Assembly: GCA_009760855.2 (NCBI GenBank)
Contig: WPIO01000042.1
Coordinates: forward strand, 2,928,001-2,992,000
Source of the DNA: Cristatella mucedo
Taxonomy: Eukaryota > Bryozoa > Phylactolaemata > Cristatellidae
Length of the DNA stretch: 64,000 nucleotides
Direction of reading: 5' to 3'
The notes under the pieces were generated by a model. That model ran no database searches. It was not told the DNA's origin and was given only the letters and a program-made list of their open reading frames with translations. Position numbers and translations under genes: made by a program. Position 1 is the stretch's first letter. Every line of letters starts with the position of its first letter. Shown in pieces: positions 10,115 through 19,480 of the stretch.

Positions 10115-11813
10115 CCCTAGAAGATCCAATAGTGGATCTACTCAAAATCTTTAAGATTCGTCTACCAAGATTTTTAATGCTTCTTTTGGAAAAGGGGTCG
10201 TCTCCAAGTCTTTCAAATAGGCAATCGTTAGATCTATTCTTAAAAAGCCTGGATTAGACACAGAGGTCCCAGCAAACTATCGTCCAGTTTCCCTTCTTCC
10301 GTTCTAATCAAAGATTCTTGAAAAAATTGTTGCTAAGCAGCTAGTTGAACGTATTAAAAATAATGGAATGTCAGAAACATTTCAATCAGGGTTCAAGAGG
10401 CAGCACTCTACTGAAACTTCTCTCCTCCGTGTTAACAATGATATTCTACGTGGCAACGACGACGGGAATTAAACTGCCCTAGCTCTGCTAGATCTGTCTG
10501 CTGCCTTTGACACCATTGATCACGAAGTTCTGCTTGAACGATTGCGAACAACGATCCTTCTGGCAAACAAAGCACTGGCGTGATTTAAATCATACTTGTC
10601 GGATCGTGTTCAATCCGTGTCGTGTGGGGGTCAGGTCTCAGACACGAGAAGGGTCACCTGTGGAGTCCCTCAAGGGTCTGTACTCGGTCCCATGCTGTTC
10701 TCCATTTATACACAACCTCAGGGAAAAGTGATTAAGTCCCATGGAATAAGATATCACTTCTATGCTGACGATACTCAGTTGTATTTGTCATTTAAACCGT
10801 CGGAAATCTGCTGCAGCAACTGAGAAACTGAATGCTTGCCTTGCCGATATTCGATCCTGGATGTCGGAAAAATTCCTGAAATTGAATGACGATAAAACCG
10901 AACTGCTGCTCATAGGACACCCTAAGCGTGTGGCTGCATTAAAAGGCTTTGCTGTTCTAATAGGTGATGCTATTGTGCGATCTTCACCACGTGCTCGTAA
11001 TTTAGGTGTCGTGTTCGACAACTGCCTCAATTTCAAAAGCTTCATTCAGAAGACTGCCTCTACAGCTAGCCATCACAACCGATCCCTATCCAAGATTAGG
11101 AGCTGTCTCCCACAGTGGCTTGCAAAAACTTTAACTAGCTCTTTAGTTCTGTCTCGGCTTGATTATTGTAATTCCCTTTTGGCTGGGCTGCCAAAGAAAG
11201 CTATTATGCCACTACAGCGGACTATGAATATGGCTGCAAGGCTGGTCTTCAAGTCCCAGCGGTTTGAGCACGTGACGCCTTTGCTGAAAGAGCTAGGATG
11301 GTTGCCGGTTGAGCAAAGGATGAGCAAAGTTCTTACGCTGACCCACAAGGCCCGCCACGGCTTGGCCCCTTCGTACCTAGCTGAACTGCTACATCCGTTT
11401 CAGCCTGTTTGTGCCCTGAGGTCCTGTGTGGACAATAAATTAGCTGTCGCATTCCTCCACTTAAAGACAGTTGGCGACAGAAGCTTTAGCTCTGCAGGTC
11501 CTAGACTGTGGAACTCGCTTCCACAATTCTTACGCAACGACAACTACTCTCCTACTGCCGACTATAGCACATCTTTTTCAGCGGTCCTGAGCTGCTACTG
11601 CTATGCTACTCACTACCTCAACTGCTCTCCTGACTCTGCTATATATACTTCCCACTTTCTCTTTGTTGCGTGAGACGAAGTCTGTTGGCTACCGAATGCG
11701 TACCGAAAGCCGCTTAGGCTGTGAGTGGGCTACACAAAACTCTCCTGCGTAACACCCACATGGTCTTTATGACTTCGTGGAGTTACAGACGGAGATACAT
11801 TACATTACATTAC
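10115..11813 (+). pseudogene. LINE-B RT pseudogene with complete 3' end
   Basis: Spans LINE-B from the pre-finger region (LKKPGL, NYRPVSLLP-like) to its 3' end with an ACATT-repeat tail near 11,800. The [11 protein letters not shown] catalytic motif is near 10,762. Defects: a TAA near 10,469, TGA in place of Trp near 10,581, and one extra A near 10,803 that breaks the frame after the catalytic motif; copy B lacks that extra base. The second frame (10,762-11,673) carries the thumb and C-terminal domain to its natural end. The endonuclease is missing. Confidence 0.88.
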
Positions 11814-12147
11814 GAAAAACTCCCTGCTTTACCTACTATGTAGTCTATGTAGCTTAGTAGGCTTATTAGACACATAACAAATTATCCCTATGGCAACTTA
11901 CAAATATGGCACAAAACGAGGCTACATTTTAGTTGCTGCGATGACTGGAGACACTCGTCCTATAAGTTTCAATCTCAATTTGAGCCAGGCAATAGTTTTT
12001 TTTTATCGCGGTGAGGAAATAACGCGAAAAAGTGACCGGGACCTCTCAAGAAAGCTTCACGTAGCAGCTCGCACAGCGAGTGGTGGAGACGCCCCTGTTA
12101 GTCTGATCAGGAACAGTTCTTAGAGGTAGCCGTGATGGTGGCTCTTG
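11814..12147. other. No gene assigned
   Basis: AT-rich spacer between the LINE-B tail and the CARD unit. A 77-codon frame at 11,890-12,123 is not kept in copy B, where a base is missing in the T run. Confidence 0.4.
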
Positions 12148-12470
12148 CTTCAGCTCTGGCTCTGGCTTGTGACGGGGCACCTGGAGCAACGTGGGGCTCG
12201 GAGATCGACTGGGATCCATCAGATAAGTCAGATGGGGTGATGCTGGTAATTCGTTAGAGACCCGCTCAGAAGCTAGGAATAACATGGAGATAGGAGCGAC
12301 CACACGAACAGATAACACGGTCTGAGGACTAATTTGCTACTGTAACGAAGGTTCTAGGCTAGTAGGCAAGCACACTAATGCCATCGGCTGAGGGTTTGAC
12401 GTGAATTAACGAGACGATTGAACTCCTGAACTGAAGTATGGCCACCAGGATTTAAGTGTGAGAATTGGCC

Positions 12471-12650
12471 ATGAAGAACTTCGGGAAGCATCCCGATCTT
12501 GGCGTCATACTGGCAGAGTCCGGTCGAGCCGAGGACGGCTATGACTCGCAATGCAAGCTGGCGAAACTTACTCTGACACTGCTGGTGTCAACCGCCAAAG
12601 CGGGCCGTGAGTTCAGTGTATTACAACCTAACAACACTGCACACTTTTAA
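12471..12650 (+). CDS. Small conserved open frame, unknown (U1)
   Basis: An ATG-started 59-codon frame starting MKNFGKHPDLGV and ending PNNTAHF. It is identical in U2 (15,020-15,199) and copy B (51,625-51,804) except for one Gln/Lys codon here, although flanking sequence differs by several substitutions and indels between U1 and U2. I recognise no domain. It could be a first exon of the CARD gene, a short peptide gene, or open by chance in a recently converted segment. Confidence 0.3.
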   Translation: MKNFGKHPDLGVILAESGRAEDGYDSQCKLAKLTLTLLVSTAKAGREFSVLQPNNTAHF

Positions 12651-12895
12651 ACAACCACGGGTGCATAGGACTTCAACGACGCTATGCTGTTTCGTGCTGA
12701 TAAAGAAATTCTTGCAAATCAGTGAATGGCTCAGATTTGTAGCATCCAATGAGGCCTCGGGTGGTCAGAAGTGGCGATGCAATGGCTTCCCTACGAGCAG
12801 CTATAGGCGCTAGCTCGGGTAGCAAACAACTTTCGCACTTCGTGAAAGTTCGCTCGTACAAAGCTGCTCAATGAGAAACGTTCTCTTTTTTGTAG

Positions 12896-13090
12896 AGATC
12901 CCCGGATGCCGTGGCGGCCGTTTCAACTCTTCTCAGTATTTTGACAGCACGCGGCGAGCCTGCAGTTCAAGAATTTGCGACTGTATTGGAGTCAGAGAAA
13001 GTTCAGCTTCCTAAGCTGGCGAAAGAGCTTCGTGGACTCAAAGCGTCTAGGCAATATTTTCTTGCAAAGCGCTCTCGGCACCCACTTTGA
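12896..13090 (+). CDS. CARD-alpha second-half exon, fused tail (U1)
   Basis: An AG acceptor at 12,894-12,895 after a T-rich tract opens a phase-0 exon. It encodes a typical second half of a CARD (death-fold protein-interaction domain): helix-4 pattern STLLSILTARG, then AVQEFATVL and LPKLAKELRG, matching the usual LLDIL..RG..A...F...L......LA..L spacing. After ELRG the reading continues into sequence that in U2 lies about 1.9 kb downstream, adding about 17 residues before TGA. The exon for helices 1-3 is not identified. Family assignment is by pattern. Confidence 0.55.
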   Translation, partial: RSPDAVAAVSTLLSILTARGEPAVQEFATVLESEKVQLPKLAKELRGLKASRQYFLAKRSRHPL

Positions 13091-13278
13091 AAGTGCTCCG
13101 TCATAGACACTGGATAAAATCAGTGGGAGATCATCCACACTTTTATTTTGAGACGTAACTGTAGTTTCATCCCACCCCGCTTTGCAGCAAATCGAACTCG
13201 CTCAACTTCAACTCCGTTTACGCATGCAGCAATGAAGTTCACTCTGTGACGGTCACAAACTTTTTCATACTAAATAAT

Positions 13279-13395
13279 GCATCTAATGTATCTACGTCTC
13301 TAACTACACAAAGTCATAAAGACCATGTGGATGTTACGCAGGAGAGTTTTGTATAGGGCACTCACAGCCTAAGCGGCTTTCGGTACGCATTCGGT
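13279..13395 (-). mobile_element. LINE-B 3' tail insertion in U1
   Basis: An antisense piece of the LINE-B 3' end: catctaatgtatc, the tctctaactacacaaag-like block, and cctaagcggctttcgg. Flanked by aataat on the left and aatgat on the right, a likely target duplication. U2 has the empty site near 18,066; copy B has the same insertion at 52,433-52,549. Confidence 0.8.
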
Positions 13396-13654
13396 AATGA
13401 TAAAACCCTTACTACTTTTGAGGAAACTTAGTATTCCTCTAAAATTGCAACGATTTACCCTTTAACTAAATCTGACCACCGTATCTCCTGTGGCTTCTGC
13501 ACGGAGTCTGGGTGCGGTGTTCCACAATGACACAATTCAGATTCTTATCACTTCAGATGAATCACTTTCGCGTTCGGCATGCCTGCGTTGGTGCAGAACT
13601 GTAGCCACTGCTCAGTTAATAATTGCTGTGTGATATTTGGTTGCTGTTTTCCAG

Positions 13655-14370
13655 TCAGCAAAATCTACCACCATCACAGCGACGACATGCATCTGATGGG
13701 CTGGTCCACATACAAACAGAGGGAGAAGTTGATAGGATTAGCAGGAAACTATACTCACAAAGTTTTATTATAGATGGAACTCGGGTATGAAAACATCGAT
13801 GCTCATTTTTTTCGCATTGCTACGACTTCAAACGTGAAGCTCTGTGCTCTACGGCATTGTCGTTAGCGTCAGGTAATACGTACAGAACTGACTTCATGCC
13901 AGAGTGAAATACGTGTGTCGACAGTTAAGTTTTCGTTTTTAAAGGATTAACTTCAGTATATAGTACGAGCCCTGTAGTCATTTGTGGCAGTCAAAGTACT
14001 TAGGGGTTTTTCAATTGCTTAGCTACTTGAATATATGGATCATTGCCATTTGCTATGTGCCTTAACGCTGCAGGCTCCTATTGAATAATTAATTATGATA
14101 ATCCCATGCATAAATTCTAAATAATATGCATATCTTTCACTTACTACTTTGCGAGATGACTGACTTGGTCGGATTACTCAGGTGGAGTCTCTTAATGTGA
14201 TTTGTCTCTCACTTTTTTCTTTCTCTTAGAGTCAACCAACTTCGACAAAGAAAGCGAGCTGTTTGATCGACATAATCTCAAAGAAGGGCGACCTGTGTAT
14301 TAAAACTCTGGAGGATATATTGCGAAACGACTTCTGCCGAGCTAACTTGGCTGACTTGATTCGCATCTAA
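13655..14370 (+). CDS. CARD-beta exon pair, U1 copy
   Basis: Exon 1 is 13,655-13,784 and exon 2 is 14,230-14,370, with a GTATGA...CTTAG intron of 445 bp in phase 0. Exon 1 gives the N-terminal CARD half, shortened by 60 bp relative to U2 (48 + 12, both in frame), so helix 1 is partly lost. Exon 2 gives the C-terminal half (CLIDIISKKG, KTLEDILRN, ANLADLIRI) and ends in TAA. The frame stays open across the junction. Whether this shortened copy folds or is expressed is unknown. Confidence 0.55.
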
Positions 14371-14409
14371 ACTGTCTGTCCGAAATGAGCAACCACGTGC
14401 ACAATGTAG

Positions 14410-14550
14410 CTGCTATTATTAGCATTGTAAAGGGCTAAAGCTGAAGATGATGTAACAGCCGCTTTTTTATACAGCAGAAGAACCTTGAAGGCTATCACTG
14501 CCGATAGTAGGCCTAGCAGGCCATCACGACTTATAGAATGATGACAACAA
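14410..14550 (-). mobile_element. SINE-2 remnant, tRNA-like part deleted
   Basis: Matches the outer parts of the fuller SINE-2 at 21,216-21,430 (cagccgctttt, ccttgaaggctatcac, catcacgactta) but lacks the tRNA-like centre with the B box. Copy B has the same deleted form at 54,777-54,905. Confidence 0.6.
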
Positions 14551-15019
14551 GTTCCGACCATTAAGCGAAACGATAAATCAGTATTTTTTTGAATGTGTAT
14601 AACATTCTGGCTATGAAAGATTAGCGTGGTTTCACATTAAATGGCTTAATTGAGGATACTTTTGACGCTAAGTTGGTTTTTATTTTGACAACATGGCTCA
14701 AATGCTTCAGCTCTGGCTCTGGCTTGTGACTGGCACCTGGAGCAACGTGGGGCTCGGAGATCGACTGGTATCCATAAGATAAGTCAGAAGGGCTAATGCT
14801 GTTAATCCGTCAGAGACCCACTCAGAGGCTAGGAATAACATGGAGCTAGGAGCGACCGCACGAACAGATAACACGGTCTGAGGACTAATTTGCTACTGTA
14901 ACGAAGGTTCCAGGCTAGCAGGCAAGCACACTAATGCCATCGGCTGAGGGTTTGACGTGAATTAACGAGACGATTGAACTCTAAGTATGGCCACCAGGAT
15001 TTAAGTGTGAGGATTGGCC

Positions 15020-15199
15020 ATGAAGAACTTCGGGAAGCATCCCGATCTTGGCGTCATACTGGCAGAGTCCGGTCGAGCCGAGGACGGCTATGACTCGCAA
15101 TGCAAGCTGGCGAAACTTACTCTGACACTGCTGGTGTCAACCGCCAAAGCGGGCCGTGAGTTCAGTGTATTAAAACCTAACAACACTGCACACTTTTAA
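15020..15199 (+). CDS. Small conserved open frame, unknown (U2)
   Basis: Same 59-codon frame as at 12,471 with Lys in place of the single Gln. Function unknown. No splice donor is obvious at its end; it terminates in TAA shortly before the 364-bp insert. Confidence 0.3.
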   Translation: MKNFGKHPDLGVILAESGRAEDGYDSQCKLAKLTLTLLVSTAKAGREFSVLKPNNTAHF

Positions 15200-15258
15200 A
15201 CAACCACGGGTGCATAGGACTTCAACGACGCTATGCTGTTTCGTGCTGATAAAGAAAT

Positions 15259-15622
15259 GACATTAACGATGGCAAATGGTGCCATCGTCACACACTTTCA
15301 ATAATTACTCAGATCCGCTCTCAATTAAAATAAAAGACTTGCAATTTCCACTGTGTTTATTATTGTCGCCAGGGGTTGCTAGCCCTGCCTACGAGGCCTG
15401 GCTTCGTGAGCGGCAGCAGCCAACCCCAATTACTAAATAAGTGCTGTTGGCTATGCCTAGCTAGTAAAGAAGTGCTAGGGTTCTCTTGCAACTCGTTCTG
15501 GCTGGCTAGCTATATTGTCAGGTGTCGCATGCAGGAAATGTCGGCTCACCTGAGTTGTTGGACAAAAAAAACGTGCTCGATGTCAAATGTACACTTTGAT
15601 TAGCTCCACCGATCCAAATGCC
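15259..15622. mobile_element. 364-bp insert specific to U2
   Basis: Interrupts sequence continuous in U1 (at 12,706) and copy B. Flanked by aaat on both sides (15,255-15,258 and 15,623-15,626). A small hairpin (gatggca...tgccatc) lies at its left end. No terminal inverted repeats or tRNA boxes seen. Either a short non-autonomous element or ancestral sequence lost from U1 through aaat microhomology. Confidence 0.45.
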
Positions 15623-15812
15623 AAATTCTTGCAAATCAGTGAATGGCTCAGATTTGTAGCATCCAATGAGGCCTCGGATGGTCAGAAGTGGCGATGCAAT
15701 GGCCTCCCTACGAGCAGCTACAGGCGCTAGCTCGGGTAGCAAACAACTTTCGCACTTCGTGAAAGTTCGCTCGTTCAAAGCTGCTCAATGAGAAACGTTC
15801 TCTTTTTTGTAG

Positions 15813-15977
15813 AGATCCCCGAATGCCGTGGCGGCCGTTTTAACTCTTCTCGGTATTTTGACAGCACGCGGCGAGCCTGCAGTTCAAGAATTTGCGAATG
15901 TATATGAGTCAGAGGATGTTCAGCTTCCTGAGCTGGCGCAAGAGCTTCATGGTGTAGCTGTCGCTGTTACGAGGTAG
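15813..15977 (+). CDS. CARD-alpha second-half exon (U2)
   Basis: Opens after the TTTTTTGTAG acceptor in phase 0 and encodes the C-terminal CARD half: LTLLGILTARG, AVQEFANVY, LPELAQELHG, then a seven-residue tail and TAG. Compared with U1, nine codons before the U1 deletion point differ and every one changes the amino acid. The stop just after the last helix suits a terminal exon, although a GT donor at the HG codons cannot be excluded. The first CARD half must lie upstream and was not found. Confidence 0.6.
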   Translation, partial: RSPNAVAAVLTLLGILTARGEPAVQEFANVYESEDVQLPELAQELHGVAVAVTR

Positions 15978-16188
15978 CACAATTTTGCATTTCAGCTAGC
16001 CAGCTTTAACGTGAACTCTTTCTGTCAGTCGGCATTCTCACCGAGGTCATTATTTTTCTTGCTCCGATTTAATAGCTCAAAAGCCTTCGATGGGCAGACA
16101 TTTCAGCTGGCATGGCTAAAAACTTACTGCTAAACACTCATTCTAGGGCGTACCCGAAAACCTCGTCATAAAAGACAGCGTCGTCTTA

Positions 16189-16255
16189 AGTCATGTGACC
16201 TTTTTTAGTGGTAATCTTCAAAATGGCGTCGTGCCTCAAAGTGAAGTAGTTGTTC
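16189..16255 (+). promoter_or_regulatory. Promoter-like cluster and possible short first exon
   Basis: An extended E-box tcatgtgacc near 16,192 is followed about 25 bp later by caaaatggcgtcg, which resembles a YY1-type initiator with its own ATG. That ATG opens an eight-codon frame (MASCLKVK) ending in TAG, with a possible gtgaag donor inside. Found only in the U2-specific 1.9-kb segment. It would place a start site upstream of the CARD-beta exons, but there is no transcript evidence. Confidence 0.25.
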
Positions 16256-16418
16256 CGGCGATAATATTAAAACTTGGCTTCCTAATGCTTGGCTTTGTCT
16301 TCGAGTGATGCACAATTAATAAGAAACTACATGTTTCAGTGAGCTTCCAGGTTATACAAGAGACCCCTGAATAATTCTAGCAATCATTTTGTTATTAATA
16401 GTATGCTAGTGCCATCGA

Positions 16419-16619
16419 CAGTATAGCTTGTGCTCGAAGGCTCGCAAGAAAATTCTGCAGCCAGTTCTTGTGCCGATATTAGCAATCGTAACCTCGTCAT
16501 TTATTTCAATTCACTGCTCCAATGACGACTTCCGTGCTGCTGTCATTGGCAATTTATCGGCTATTATCTTTGTCCTGTGTCTTTTCAGTGTACTGCGGTC
16601 ATCAAAACTGATTTGCTAG
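16419..16619 (+). CDS. Hydrophobic two-segment frame, possible membrane exon
   Basis: After an acceptor-like catcgacag (to about 16,421), a frame runs to TAG at 16,619. It has a basic start (KARKK), a hydrophobic stretch (VLVPILAIVTSSFISI), a short polar loop, and a second hydrophobic stretch (VIGNLSAIIFVLCLFSVL). The pattern suggests two membrane-spanning helices. No family is recognised and no copy of it occurs elsewhere in the window. Its link to the CARD exons is conjecture. Confidence 0.25.
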   Translation, partial: QYSLCSKARKKILQPVLVPILAIVTSSFISIHCSNDDFRAAVIGNLSAIIFVLCLFSVLRSSKLIC

Positions 16620-16621
16620 CA

Positions 16622-17820
16622 TCCACCCGGCTTTCATAGAACGGTCGCATTATGCAGGCACTAAGCGGTTGCATGGCCGAGCTGGACCTCACCTTTAGCA
16701 GTGCTTTCGTTCTACGTTGGCTGTTGCTTTTAGCAAGCTATTTCGCGGCAGACTACATGCAGCAGCAGCAGCTGGCTCAGTGACGGCAGGCCAGCAGCAG
16801 GTTTGTCTTCGGCTGAAAGTCTGCTGGCTGCATAGTGTCAAGTTTCGAACGTGGATATTTTCGTCCGTGGAAGCTTCGAAGTCTTGGTTTCAGACTCTAA
16901 CCGTACGCTCTCTGTTGGAATGAGGGAACCCTTTGAATTATGTATTCATTTCGATTGTGCTAAACATTGCATTGAACCAGCGTGAACAAGTGGTTCACGT
17001 TTGTATACGCCTAAAATAGTCCACAGCACTTTACTGTAAAACGAGCGAGGAATTAGAGGCACTTTACAGGCTGACACTTGGAAAATTCTTTTTTTAACTA
17101 AGTGCAGTCGGTAATTTCCAGCGAGATGCACCGAAAGAAAGCTAGGCATGTTAATGTATAGCACTAATTAGTTAATGTAAAGACCTAATTTTCAGCAGAC
17201 AGGACCGAACGAAGTCAAGTTTATGGACGACGACATCACGCGATTAGATCACGTCCCATTAGGTGGCTTAGGGTGATCCTGGTTTTTCCAATATTTGAAG
17301 AAACAATTATATGATCTTAGGTCAGACGGTAATTCGCTCCAGCCTCAACCCTCTACTTTTACAAGCAGGTCGACTGATTTGATTCCATTTTCAATGGCAC
17401 CGGCTGTCCTTGTGGCAAATCTGAATGATTATTTCTTTACAAACAAGTGCTAGCTTCGAGATTAGTGCCCGATCAGTCCCAAATCATCTGCTGTGCTATC
17501 TAGGGTTCAGCCAATTAGTGCAGAGTGAAGAGCCCAATGAGCTAACACTGCTCGTCAGTTTTCGGGCTGACCACATTGAAAAAATTGCTTCGACTTGTGC
17601 ACCTATATAATAGACGACTATTCCCATGACTATTAATAATTTCGGCGACCAAACCAAAGTAGCCAACTCGTCGCTGGCAGCCTTTTCATTAGGATTCGCA
17701 CTCGTCTGTCCACTTATACCTACCCATCCGTGACCCGACAAAGCTTGCAAAATTGGAATCAGCCAAGAACTCAGCTGCCGAGCCAAGTGGGCTTCCAGTC
17801 ACTCTATCCGGGATTTCTAT
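16622..17820. other. U2-specific sequence, no gene recognised
   Basis: Remainder of the 1.9 kb present in U2 but deleted from U1 and copy B. A gcagcagcag tract lies near 16,760. Several short frames are open but have no recognisable domain or paired splice sites. Confidence 0.35.
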
Positions 17821-18204
17821 GATACACTCAAAGCGTCTAGGCAATAATTCCTTGCAAAGTGCTCTCGGCACCAACTTTGAAAATTTTCCTTCGTAGACAC
17901 TGGGGAAAATCAGTGGGAGATCATCCTCACTTTTATTTCGAGACTTAACTGTAGTTTCATTCCACCCTGCTTTGCAGCAAATCGAACTCGCTCAACTTCA
18001 ACTCCGTTTACCCATGCAGCAACGAAATTCACTCTTGGACGGTCACAAACTTTTTCATACTAAATAATAATAAAATCCTTACTACTTTTGAGGAAACTTA
18101 GTATTCCTCTAAAATTGCAACTATTTACCCTTTAACTAAATCTGACCACCGTATCTCCTGTGGCTTCTGCGCGGAATCTGGGTGCTGTGTTCAACAAGGA
18201 CCTT

Positions 18205-18460
18205 ACTAACTGACCTGACCTGACCGTCCCCACTGAAATGGAGACATCTATAAAGAAGCTTACAGCTCACCTGTATATTTCAGCATTTGGTGGGTCTCTG
18301 TGATTCTTCCTTCGTGTATATGTACCTGCTTACAGTATGCCTGCTGCTTGCAGATGCTACCTTCAATCCTTTGGTAATGCTTTCTATTCAGCATCTGTAA
18401 AGTGCTTAGATGGAGATTCAGTTCTCCGATGGTGCTATACAAATTAATTACTATGATCAA
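18205..18460 (+). mobile_element. LINE-A variant, last codons and 3' UTR
   Basis: A diverged LINE-A subfamily: the end of the coding part (GACCTGACCTGACC, cacctgtatatttcagcatttggtggg), then a different 3' UTR and the tail hairpin gtaaagtgcttagatggag / ctccgatggtgctatac. Copy B has it at 52,695-52,935; U1 lost it in the 1.2-kb deletion. Confidence 0.65.
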
Positions 18461-18764
18461 TATTGTTATTATTACCTAATACTAACTAAGTGACCACATC
18501 AGCTCATAATTAAATTTAAAGTTTGTTTAACCTACCAAACTTATTCTTGAGTAGAGACGGATAGCACACAGCCAAGATGGTCCCTGGATTTTGTCGCATC
18601 CTATCTAATCCTCTGAAACTTTCAACTTGCGAGTCTCCCCACCCGTACGCTTGGAGGCTTACAGATAGTAAATGACTTGCACGGCTTGGGTATCCTCTCA
18701 CAAACGCCTCTTTCTGGTTGTGCGAAAGTACTAAAAAGAACACTAGCTGATTCAATAGCCTCTT

Positions 18765-18818
18765 TTTATAGCTGCAGAAGAGCCATTACGGTGAGCCATC
18801 ACGGCTCACACAAACCTA
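18765..18818 (-). mobile_element. SINE-2 fragment, internally deleted
   Basis: Keeps ttttatagctgcagaagagcc and gagccatcacggctca, the two ends of SINE-2, with the tRNA-like centre missing. Copy B has it at about 53,250-53,295. Confidence 0.45.
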
Positions 18819-18836
18819 CCTATTGACCTGCTCTGG

Positions 18837-18872
18837 CTCCCATAACTTCACATAACTTCACATAACTTCATA
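18837..18872. repeat. Decamer repeat, three units
   Basis: The word cataacttca is repeated three times in tandem. Copy B has a single unit near 53,332. Confidence 0.85.
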
Positions 18873-18924
18873 GCAGCTTAGCCGTAACGAACTCATATTC
18901 CTCTTAACTCTCTTGAACGGGCAA

Positions 18925-19130
18925 AGCCTATCTGAAATACTCAAGTGCATAGCCTCTCATTGTAACGCCTTCTCCAAATGTCTCAAATTTCTTAGCTGTA
19001 CCTCTAATCAATCTAAAATTTTTTGTAGACTGCATTAATTTTGTAAGCCACCAAGCATTGACCTCCCCCAACTTGACTGATGTCACCACATCCCCTGACT
19101 TAGCAACGACCATGCTAAAAGCTCACCGGG
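18925..19130 (+). mobile_element. LINE-A-like C-terminal coding fragment
   Basis: A diverged match to the end of the LINE-A ORF: tctcaaatttcttagctg, gtagactgcattaattttg, gatgtcaccacatcccctgac. It ends where the (CT)n tract begins. Frames are broken. Confidence 0.5.
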
Positions 19131-19138
19131 CAGAATTC

Positions 19139-19139
<1 letters not shown>

Positions 19140-19203
<64 letters not shown>

Positions 19204-19208
19204 CTCTC
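19140..19208. repeat. (CT)n microsatellite in U2
   Basis: About 65 bp of CT repeats. The copy-B counterpart at 53,612-53,716 is longer with several TTTC interruptions, and U1 has none because the block is deleted. Confidence 0.95.
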
Positions 19209-19480
19209 TGAGTTTTCTTTGTTGAGTATGCGTTATGTAACAAGTAAGTGCACGACATCGCAAGCCAAGTGACGTTTTTCCACTGTAAGAATATGTTCAT
19301 AAATTTTATATTTCCGTGCTCGCCCTTTTTTGTGGCGTGAAACTTTTGTATTCGCGTAATTTTATTGTGTAAGATTCTTATCACTTCAGATGAATCACTT
19401 TCGCGTTCGGCATGCCTGCGTTGGTGCAGAACTGTAGCCACTGCTCAGTTAACAATTGATATTTGGTTGCTGTTTTCCAG

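Larger units (their letters stand above)
1..14703 (+). repeat. Segmental duplication, copy A (truncated by window start)
   Basis: The whole interval is repeated in the same orientation at 36,424-55,115. The offset starts at 36,423 and drifts to about 39,154 through indels. By eye most stretches are nearly identical. Main differences in copy A: 245 bp present at 4,243-4,487 that copy B lacks; 2.9 kb missing at 7,843-7,878; shorter (CT)n and (TG)n tracts; and a missing 1.2 kb block near 13,530. Copy A meets the window edge, so the true left boundary of the duplication is unknown. Confidence 0.95.
12148..14703 (+). repeat. CARD unit U1 (short form)
   Basis: Homologous to U2 (14,706-21,655) but internally shortened. 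It has lost about 1.9 kb after the alpha exon, about 1.2 kb containing the (CT)n block, and about 0.9 kb after beta exon 2. It carries a LINE-B tail at 13,279-13,395 that U2 lacks. The right edge at 14,703 joins directly to sequence equivalent to 12,148, making a head-to-tail pair. Confidence 0.8.

Noticed and set aside
12133-12243. Short frame starting MVALASALALACDG that resembles a signal peptide
   Set aside because: U2 has a two-base loss in the same place (14,730 region) that breaks the frame, and no donor site follows.
15518-15778. 86-codon minus-strand frame overlapping the U2 alpha exon upstream region
   Set aside because: Interrupted in U1 and copy B by absence of the 364-bp insert; no domain or splice support.
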